From an uncultured Lachnospiraceae bacterium (GTDB lineage Bacteria > Bacillota > Clostridia > Lachnospirales > Lachnospiraceae): 13,313 nucleotides of DNA. The notes below the pieces were generated by a model. It saw nothing but the letters and a program-made list of their open reading frames with translations, made no database searches and was not told where the DNA came from. The position numbers were made by a program, and so were the translations under genes. Positions 7,999 to 13,313 of the stretch are shown in pieces (within the stretch, counting starts at the first letter, position 1; the number at the start of each line of letters is the position of its first letter). The stretch spans positions 1 through 13,313 of the forward strand of contig CAKRNW010000063.1 in assembly GCA_934371505.1 (NCBI GenBank). Reading direction: 5' to 3'.

Positions 7999-8457
7999 TT
8001 ATGCAAGGGGTTTATCCCAAAAATCCAGTAATGCTTTCAGTTTTTGCAACAATTCTAAATAAATCCCCTGTTCCATACCTGTGGACCACAATGCGGTTTT
8101 GGTCATTCCACCCAGAATATAGTGGGAAAAGATACCACACAAAACATCCAGATCCCTGATGGTGGCATTGGCAATCACTCTTTTCTCATCATCCACCGTC
8201 CGAATCCAGTTCCTGGAATAAATGTAAGGATAATTTCGATTCATCATGGAGAGTCTGGAGGCCTCTTTGACGAAGGCCATCAGTGTTCCGTCATATACCG
8301 GAAAGGCCAGTGAATGTTCCGCAATTCCCTCTCCCTTAAATGTTGTGTGCATGCTGACTCCGGATTTTTCCTGTAACCATGGCAGATAGCGCAGTAATTG
8401 CTCTACCTCCGGTTTTATCTGTTTGATTTTTTCATCCACACCAATCTTAGGTTCCAT
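7999..8457 (-). CDS. Conserved hypothetical protein, 152 aa
   Basis: A soluble protein without signal peptide or membrane segment. It has a hydrophobic helical start (VEQLLRYLPWLQEKSG), a central stretch with PVYDGTLMAFVKEA and NRNYPYIYSRNWIR, and a helical C-terminus ending LLDFWDKPLA. I recall similar short hypothetical proteins in Lachnospiraceae, possibly the DUF6508 family, but this could not be checked and no function is known to me. The ATG has GAGG 6 bases upstream. It is the first gene of the leftward unit, 64 bases before the TetR gene, and is divergent from the gene at 8618. No catalytic motif is visible. The tight linkage to the regulator is the only functional hint. Confidence 0.75.
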   Translation of the reverse strand: MEPKIGVDEKIKQIKPEVEQLLRYLPWLQEKSGVSMHTTFKGEGIAEHSLAFPVYDGTLMAFVKEASRLSMMNRNYPYIYSRNWIRTVDDEKRVIANATIRDLDVLCGIFSHYILGGMTKTALWSTGMEQGIYLELLQKLKALLDFWDKPLA

Positions 8458-8505
8458 ATTGATCCTCTTTTCTGCATGTGTTGCTTACTATCTCCGTTTT
8501 ATATT

Positions 8506-8533
8506 ATCATAAAACTCTAAAAAGTACACTCAA
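8506..8533 (-). promoter_or_regulatory. Candidate promoter for the leftward unknown-TetR-hydrolase unit
   Basis: On the minus strand TTGAGT (8528-8533) is followed after 16 bases by TATGAT (8506-8511). The -10 is a 5/6 match. The -35 overlaps the first two bases of the second AAAACTCTAAAAA repeat, and the spacer contains most of the first, a suitable place for a regulator to act. Confidence 0.45.
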
Positions 8534-8544
8534 AACTCTAAAAA
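8511..8544. repeat. Two direct copies of AAAACTCTAAAAA, 21 bases apart
   Basis: A perfect 13-base direct repeat at 8511-8523 and 8532-8544. The period of 21 bases is two helical turns, so both copies face the same side of the DNA. They lie in the 160-base divergent region, over the leftward promoter and upstream of the rightward one. An operator pair or a bent A-tract upstream element are both possible. Confidence 0.6.
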
Positions 8545-8557
8545 ATACCGCATTCTC

Positions 8558-8586
8558 TTCCAATTTTTTGTATTTTAAGATATAAT
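8558..8586 (+). promoter_or_regulatory. Promoter for the CNBD-like gene
   Basis: A perfect TATAAT (8581-8586) with a weak -35 TTCCAA (8558-8563) at 17-base spacing and A/T-rich DNA upstream. Transcription would start near 8593, and GGAGGA at 8604-8609 lies 8 bases before the ATG at 8618. The weak -35 may mean activator dependence or help from the A-tracts. Confidence 0.55.
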
Positions 8587-8617
8587 GATTTTATTCTGTT
8601 TTTGGAGGAGAAACGAC

Positions 8618-10855
8618 ATGGCTTCCATCAATGTTTCCAAACATACTACCCTATATGCAATTGGGCAGACCGTCAATAAACTTTACCTGATCGTATCAGG
8701 AACCGTAGAAATCCAATGCTCCTGCATCAGCTATACTCTGGGTAAGGGCGATGTCATAGGGCTGCTGGAATCCTGCGGGGAAACTCATTTTTGTAATTGT
8801 GTCACCCTGGAAGACTGCGTACTGCTTCCGATTCCCTATTCCCATAAAAAGGGGATTGTCCCCATCACCAGGGACAACAGGGATATGACCAATCTGTTTT
8901 CTATATCCCTGTTCCGGCAGATCATGTATGTCTTTGAAAAATACCGTGAAATGCTGGCTCAGAACAAACGCAGCCTGCACTTTATAAAAGATACCTATGC
9001 TTATTATCTGGATTTCTGCAACAGCCATTCCTTTGCCCCCCAGAGACTGGATGCACTGGCAGAATTACCGGAGCTGACTTTTACCAGGCCCATTGAGCCA
9101 TGGGAGTATTCCTATTATGTGGGACTTCAGGATCTGTTTGGTCATCAGGTGGCTGATACCATGGTGTCCAACCCGGATGTGCTGAATGGTTTTACACTGA
9201 AAGCTTATTTCGATATCCGTCGTCTTGTCAGCTGCTGCAACGAAATTTCCGAAATGGATTTGAAACTGGCAGAGCTCATTGTAAATGAGGATAAAAAGGA
9301 TCTTTTAGAATGTTTTTCCAGTCTGGTTCATCATACCCCCCAGGACGATCCTTCCTATCCTGCAATCCATGAATATATGCTGAAAATGTCACAGGCAGTT
9401 GAGCGGCTTCCCCGTATCAACCGTACACTGTTGGCTGTGCGCTGTCAGGAACATGACGAAAAGGTGGCTGATCTGGAATCAGGAAAAGTTACCGGCATTG
9501 CCGCACTACATAATTCCTGTGAGACCATTCTGCAATACAGCGGATGTACTTCCCAATTACAGGAAACTTTTAACACAGCTTTAAATGCCTATAAATCCCT
9601 GAAGGATAAAAACGCCGTGGACGATGATGCCCGCCGCATCCGCAAGGATTTAACGGCTCATTTTTATAAAATATATACCAATGCCTTTATGCAGAGCCTG
9701 TATGGCGAAAAGATTCCAACTGTTGTGAAAATGTTCCTTGAATTCGGATACATGGATGAAGAACTGGCAGGCGAGGAAAATGCTGCTTATTTATATACAC
9801 TCTGTAAGCAGCTTCCCACCAATCCGGATTCCGGTATCTATAGTATCTATGAATGGCTTACCGCAATCTATAAAGGTCAGAAAGCACCTTCCCGTAACGA
9901 ATTTGATCAGGACTATCAGACTTATCTGCGGGAGCAGAGGGCTCATGGACACCTCACCGCACAGGAGGAAGCGGAAGCCTTAGGTAATGCCGAACAAAGA
10001 GTGTTATTCGAGTTAAATAATCTCTTTCCCTCTGCTAATAAAATGACCTGCGGACATATCCTCACCTTCTGCCCCGTTTTCTGCAAGGATCAGGTAATCA
10101 AACCATTGCGGGATTGCCTTGTCAGCGCCGAATCCATTCACAAGGTTTTAGACAATATCCGCAGTATTGACTTCAGTGCCTTTTACCGGGATACCATCTT
10201 TACCGCTCCGGAGGCCGGGGTAAATCGGGAATTTGTTCAAATTGAAATCCTTCCCGATTTCATACTCACACCCAACATCGGTACACGCGCCGTCATGTGG
10301 CAGGAAATTGAAGGTCGCAAACGCACCACTCCCGCAAGGATGTTACTCTCTGTTTTCTCTCTGGAGGATTTACAGACACAAATCACTCATCTGGTTGGCG
10401 AATTCCGGTGGGAAATGTGCCGCCGTATCCAGGGTGCACGTTGGAATGACTTATCCGAGCGTTCCCTCACCAGCGAATATTTTGATTATGTACAGTTTTA
10501 TCGAAAAAATCATGAACTGTCTACAGATGCCAAGGAAAAGATCAAGACCAGTCTGCAGAAGGCAAGAAACAGCTATAAGGAACTGTTTGTACAGGATTAT
10601 ATGACCTGGATTCTCTATGAGAGCAATGGCTCTCCCAGATTGAATAAGGTTGCCAGAAATATTATTTTCACCTATTGCCCGTTTTCCCATGCTTATCGGG
10701 AGGCGCTGCGCTCCAATCCACTCTACACCGATATGTTTGACCGCTATGATATACGGCTGGGTGGACAGATCCATAAATTGGAAAATGTGTTTGCCAAGTT
10801 TACCGACAAGGTGCCGGAAGAACTGCAGCAACAGATGAATTATTTACACATGTGA
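8618..10855 (+). CDS. Large protein with degenerate cyclic-nucleotide-binding-like N-terminus and unknown C-terminal region
   Basis: A 745-aa soluble protein. The frame is open from 8585, but ATG at 8618 has GGAGGA at 8-base spacing and is the clear start. Residues about 5-75 resemble the beta-roll of CRP/FNR-type sensor domains: TLYAIGQTVNKLYLIVSGTV then ISYTLGKGDVIGLLE. The phosphate-binding cassette (normally GE...R-S/T-A) is absent: after GLLE comes SCGETHFCNC. A helix (about 92-120) follows, as in CRP, but there is no C-terminal helix-turn-helix. Residues 120-745 look mostly alpha-helical and match nothing I recognise. One distinct block lies around EILPDFILTPNIGTRAVMW (543-561), and many aromatic residues occur near 655-690. 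No signal peptide or clear membrane span is seen. It is divergent from the TetR unit and convergent with the formate-channel gene. A sensor or scaffold role is only a guess. Confidence 0.8.
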   Translation: MASINVSKHTTLYAIGQTVNKLYLIVSGTVEIQCSCISYTLGKGDVIGLLESCGETHFCNCVTLEDCVLLPIPYSHKKGIVPITRDNRDMTNLFSISLFRQIMYVFEKYREMLAQNKRSLHFIKDTYAYYLDFCNSHSFAPQRLDALAELPELTFTRPIEPWEYSYYVGLQDLFGHQVADTMVSNPDVLNGFTLKAYFDIRRLVSCCNEISEMDLKLAELIVNEDKKDLLECFSSLVHHTPQDDPSYPAIHEYMLKMSQAVERLPRINRTLLAVRCQEHDEKVADLESGKVTGIAALHNSCETILQYSGCTSQLQETFNTALNAYKSLKDKNAVDDDARRIRKDLTAHFYKIYTNAFMQSLYGEKIPTVVKMFLEFGYMDEELAGEENAAYLYTLCKQLPTNPDSGIYSIYEWLTAIYKGQKAPSRNEFDQDYQTYLREQRAHGHLTAQEEAEALGNAEQRVLFELNNLFPSANKMTCGHILTFCPVFCKDQVIKPLRDCLVSAESIHKVLDNIRSIDFSAFYRDTIFTAPEAGVNREFVQIEILPDFILTPNIGTRAVMWQEIEGRKRTTPARMLLSVFSLEDLQTQITHLVGEFRWEMCRRIQGARWNDLSERSLTSEYFDYVQFYRKNHELSTDAKEKIKTSLQKARNSYKELFVQDYMTWILYESNGSPRLNKVARNIIFTYCPFSHAYREALRSNPLYTDMFDRYDIRLGGQIHKLENVFAKFTDKVPEELQQQMNYLHM

Positions 10856-10868
10856 TTGTCTGACCTGT

Positions 10869-11708
10869 TTATTTGGTCCAGTCTTTTCTGTAAATCAGAT
10901 ATGCCATCACACCCACACAGACTGCTCCGCCTACGAAATTGCCCAGGGTTACGGGAACCAGATTCCGGATCATGCCGGTGACACTCAGGGCGGAGAGTTT
11001 TTCGTCTGTGAGATTGTAAAGTTCCCGCGCCTTGTCCACATACTGTGGATTTAATTTGGCAAGCAGGCCTGCAGGAATGTAATACATATTGGCAACACAG
11101 TGCTCAAACCCTGCCGTCACAAACGCAAAGATAGGGAAAAAGCAGGCGAAGATTTTTCCGATAATATCTTTGGCGGTTGCTGCCAGAAGAATGGCAAGAC
11201 AGACCAGTACATTACAGAGAATGCCGGATGCAAAAGCGGCACCGGGTTTAATGGAGGCCTTGCTCACTGCCACATTGATGGTATAGGCTCCCAGTGCTCC
11301 ACCGGAATAATTAAACTGTCCGCTGAAATACCCAAGCACAGCTACCACTAGGCTGCCCACCAGGTTTGCAAAGTAAACCACAACCAGGTTGCGGAACATC
11401 TTTCCCCAGGTGATCTTTTTCTCCAGAACACTCATGGTCATCAGACCGTTACCGGTAAAAAGCTCACCACCAATGAGAATGATCATTAAAAGCCCTACCG
11501 GGAAAATCGTACCTGCCAGTGCTCTTGCCACGCCCACACTCTGTACGGAATGTGCTGCCACGCTGCTGCTGTTCGCTCCAATTGCCACGAAAGCTCCTGC
11601 CCAGATGGCAAGTAAAATCATTTTGCCCAAAGGCAGATTGGCTTTTGTCACTGCACCGTTGATGTTTCCTTCAATCACCTGCGCAGGGGTGTTAAATTGA
11701 TTGTCCAT
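10869..11708 (-). CDS. Formate/nitrite transporter (FNT) family channel
   Basis: A 279-aa membrane channel of the FocA/NirC type, which forms pentamers and moves formate, nitrite or related small anions. Six hydrophobic segments are visible (about 30-50, 65-85, 105-128, 155-178, 185-210, 250-272). Family signatures are GGELFTGN (80-87), AFASGILCNVLVC (158-170) and GFEHCVANMY (200-209), the last with the conserved pore histidine H203. The N-terminus (NTPAQVIE) is typical of FocA-like proteins. Sequence alone does not separate formate from nitrite or hydrosulfide specificity. Formate is likeliest in a fermenting Clostridia-type host. The only in-frame start is ATG at 11708, with GAGG 13 bases upstream, a long spacing. 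Its stop lies 13 bases from the stop of the convergent gene, and no terminator hairpin is visible between them. Confidence 0.93.
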   Translation of the reverse strand: MDNQFNTPAQVIEGNINGAVTKANLPLGKMILLAIWAGAFVAIGANSSSVAAHSVQSVGVARALAGTIFPVGLLMIILIGGELFTGNGLMTMSVLEKKITWGKMFRNLVVVYFANLVGSLVVAVLGYFSGQFNYSGGALGAYTINVAVSKASIKPGAAFASGILCNVLVCLAILLAATAKDIIGKIFACFFPIFAFVTAGFEHCVANMYYIPAGLLAKLNPQYVDKARELYNLTDEKLSALSVTGMIRNLVPVTLGNFVGGAVCVGVMAYLIYRKDWTK

Positions 11709-11734
11709 TTTTCAATCTTGACCTCATTTCTACT

Positions 11735-11764
11735 TTGTTTTTTCTTTAACAATATGGATAAAAT
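11735..11764 (+). promoter_or_regulatory. Possible promoter for the hflX-type gene
   Basis: TTGTTT (11735-11740) and TAAAAT (11759-11764) with 18-base spacing lie in the 112-base divergent region. The region is very A/T-rich, so other pairings are possible. AAAGGG lies 10 bases before the ATG at 11821. Confidence 0.25.
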
Positions 11765-11820
11765 ATAACACTATCGAAAACGAAAAGCAAGCAACAGGTT
11801 TCAGAAAGGGTTTATAAATT

Positions 11821-13077
11821 ATGGAAAAGGCTTATTTAGTCGGGGTCTGTATTGCTGATGACCCCCATTTTGAACATGCACTGCAGGAGCTTTCCGGTCT
11901 GGCAGGCGCCTGTGGCTTTGAAGTCATCGGAGAAATGACCCAGAATCTCCCCGCCGCCCACAATGCCCTTTATATCGGAACGGGAAAGCTGGCAGAGCTG
12001 CGCCAGGAAATTGCCTGTCTGCAGCCGGACATACTGATTTTTGACAGTGCCCTGTCTCCCACCCAGCTTCGCAATTTACAACAGGAATTGGACATGCCCA
12101 TTCTGGACAGAACCTCTCTCATTCTGGAAATCTTCTCTTCCAGAGCCAGAACCCGGGAAGCAAAGCTTCAGGTTGAGCTTGCCAGACTGCAATATACCCT
12201 TCCCCGTCTGGTGGGACTTCACGCTGCCCTGGGACGACAGGGCGGAGCCAGCGGTGCCATGAGTAATAAGGGTGCCGGTGAGAAAAAGCTGGAACTGGAT
12301 CGGCGGTACATTGAGCATCGTATCAATGAATGTCGCCGTAATCTCAAAGATGTGGCAAAAGACCGGGATACCCAGCGGAAACTACGGAATTCCTCCCCGC
12401 TCCCCCAGGTTGCTCTGGTGGGCTACACCAATGCAGGGAAATCCACGGTGATGAATGCCCTGCTGTCCTACTTCCATCAGGATGAAGATCGGAAGGTGTT
12501 GGAGCAGGATATGCTGTTTGCCACACTGGACACCACAGTACGGCGCATCATGCCCGATGACCACCGGGGCTTTTTCCTGTCAGACACCGTAGGTTTTATT
12601 GACCGGCTTCCCCATCATCTGGTGCAGGCGTTCCGCTCTACACTGGAGGAAGCGGTGACAGCTGACTTGTTATTACAGGTAGTGGATTTCTCTGATCCGG
12701 CTTACAAGGAACATGTTCAGGTGACCACTCAGACTCTGGATGATTTAGGTGCCGGAGCTATTCCTATGCTTACCCTCTATAATAAAGTAGATTTGGCAGA
12801 GAATACCCAGGAAGCGCCTTCTGCTACAGACCGTGCTTTTTATTTTTCCGCCAGAAATCCTGCCCATATTCCGGCACTGCTCTCTTTTATCTGTGACCAT
12901 TTATATGATAAACAGATACTGGCGTACTTTCTCTTTCCCTATACGGAAGGAGGGCGCGTGTCCTATCTCCAGGAGCATGCCGATGTCCGCTCCCAGAAAT
13001 ATCTGCCGGAGGGAATCCGGGTCACTGCCTCCTGCACGAAAGAAGTTGCAGAGCGTTTAAAGGAATGGATGCAATAG
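11821..13077 (+). CDS. hflX: HflX-family GTPase
   Basis: A 418-aa cytosolic GTPase of the HflX family, known to bind the large ribosomal subunit and rescue or split stalled ribosomes under stress. The N-terminal HflX domain (1-130) includes YIGTGKLAEL and PTQLRNLQQELDMPILDRT. A coiled glycine-rich linker follows with GRQGGASGAMSNKGAGEKKLE and LDRRYIEHRI (138-168). The G domain has G1 GYTNAGKST (201-209), G2 around TLDTTVRR (235-242), G3 DTVG (255-258), G4 NKVD (321-324) and G5 SAR (343-345). A short C-terminal domain ends the protein. The linker motif reads NKGAGEKKLE where most HflX proteins have RGPGE(K/T)xLE, which may mark a paralogue. The length is normal. It is divergent from the formate-channel gene. 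No clear terminator hairpin follows. Confidence 0.93.
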   Translation: MEKAYLVGVCIADDPHFEHALQELSGLAGACGFEVIGEMTQNLPAAHNALYIGTGKLAELRQEIACLQPDILIFDSALSPTQLRNLQQELDMPILDRTSLILEIFSSRARTREAKLQVELARLQYTLPRLVGLHAALGRQGGASGAMSNKGAGEKKLELDRRYIEHRINECRRNLKDVAKDRDTQRKLRNSSPLPQVALVGYTNAGKSTVMNALLSYFHQDEDRKVLEQDMLFATLDTTVRRIMPDDHRGFFLSDTVGFIDRLPHHLVQAFRSTLEEAVTADLLLQVVDFSDPAYKEHVQVTTQTLDDLGAGAIPMLTLYNKVDLAENTQEAPSATDRAFYFSARNPAHIPALLSFICDHLYDKQILAYFLFPYTEGGRVSYLQEHADVRSQKYLPEGIRVTASCTKEVAERLKEWMQ

Positions 13078-13158
13078 AACTGTCCGTGGCAGCATAGCGC
13101 AGAAAGCCCGATAAATCAAAGTTTTAAAAAATATGACAGATTATCCAGAATCCTCCTA

Positions 13159-13187
13159 TTGTTTAAATGTTACGGAATTGTTACAAT
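13159..13187 (+). promoter_or_regulatory. Promoter for a gene beyond the right edge, with overlapping palindrome
   Basis: TTGTTT (13159-13164) and TACAAT (13182-13187) are spaced by 17 bases. The -10 is inside the perfect inverted repeat AATTGTTACAATT (13176-13188), a possible operator. Transcription would start near 13194 and enter the duplicated ribosome-binding-site leader. Confidence 0.4.
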
Positions 13188-13227
13188 TTGTTTGTGCTTA
13201 GCTGAGACACACGAAGATAGAAACCAA

Positions 13228-13313
13228 GAAAACAAGGAGGAAAATCCGATGGCTCCGCAGGAGACATTGCTCCTGCATAGGCAGTCGCATTTTCCTTCGG
13301 AAAACAAGGAGGA
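13228..13313 (+). repeat. Leader with duplicated GAAAACAAGGAGGA around an inverted repeat
   Basis: A 14-base block containing a strong Shine-Dalgarno sequence occurs at 13228-13241 and again at 13300-13313, 72 bases apart, the second ending at the window edge. Between them lie a perfect 7-base stem (13257-13263 with 13270-13276) and an outer 11-base stem with one mismatch (13239-13249 with 13285-13295). TTTTCC at 13290-13295 can alternatively pair with GGAAAA at 13299-13304. The two pairings exclude each other. Confidence 0.6.
13249..13313 (+). CDS. Possible small ORF or N-terminus of the next gene (runs off the window)
   Basis: An ATG at 13249 lies 8 bases after AAGGAGG and opens a frame for 21 codons (MAPQETLLLHRQ... 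ending SENKE) with no stop before the window ends. It could be a leader peptide, the start of the next protein, or chance coding inside the inverted-repeat leader. The second strong Shine-Dalgarno at the window edge suggests the main gene starts just beyond. I recognise no family. Confidence 0.3.
   Translation, partial: MAPQETLLLHRQSHFPSENKE

Noticed and set aside
8585..8617. Upstream start of the CNBD-like protein at 8585
   Set aside because: The extra 11 codons would lie over the transcription start and the GGAGGA site; ATG at 8618 has ideal spacing.
10856..10868. Bidirectional terminator between the convergent genes
   Set aside because: The gap is 13 bases and I see no stem-loop with a T run in it or just beside it.
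13078..13158. Intrinsic terminator after the hflX-type gene
   Set aside because: There is an A/T-rich stretch, but no stem of useful length precedes a T run.

Overview
This looks like chromosomal DNA of an anaerobic Gram-positive bacterium of the Clostridia, most likely Lachnospiraceae. That is an inference. It rests on moderate GC content, strong AGGAGG-type ribosome binding sites, the fused ~1270-residue PurL typical of Clostridia and streptococci, a formate/nitrite channel, and short compact intergenic gaps. No mobile element, CRISPR array, rRNA or tRNA was seen.

Positions 1-8457 form one leftward block. In transcription order it holds a 152-aa uncharacterised protein, a TetR/AcrR regulator, two overlapping genes of the AstE/AspA (succinylglutamate desuccinylase/aspartoacylase) metallohydrolase family, purL (purine synthesis), a HAD phosphatase, and the first ~220 codons of carA (pyrimidine/arginine synthesis, cut by the window edge). 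purL and carA have their own good sigma-A-like promoters. The four upstream genes look like a separate small unit driven from the divergent region at 8458-8617.

That divergent region also drives a rightward gene (8618-10855). Its 745-aa product has a degenerate cyclic-nucleotide-binding-like fold at the N-terminus, then ~600 residues I do not recognise. It converges on a leftward formate/nitrite channel gene (10869-11708), which is divergent from a rightward hflX-type ribosome-associated GTPase gene (11821-13077). The last 236 bases hold a promoter and an odd leader in which a 14-base ribosome-binding-site block occurs twice around an inverted repeat. The gene it serves lies beyond the window.

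The points most worth a second look are: (1) the AstE/AspA pair, in which one copy keeps the zinc and catalytic residues and its translationally coupled partner has lost most of them while keeping the substrate-binding DxNR motif; (2) the large unrecognised CNBD-like protein; (3) the 21-base-spaced direct repeats between the divergent promoters; (4) the duplicated ribosome-binding-site leader at the right edge.
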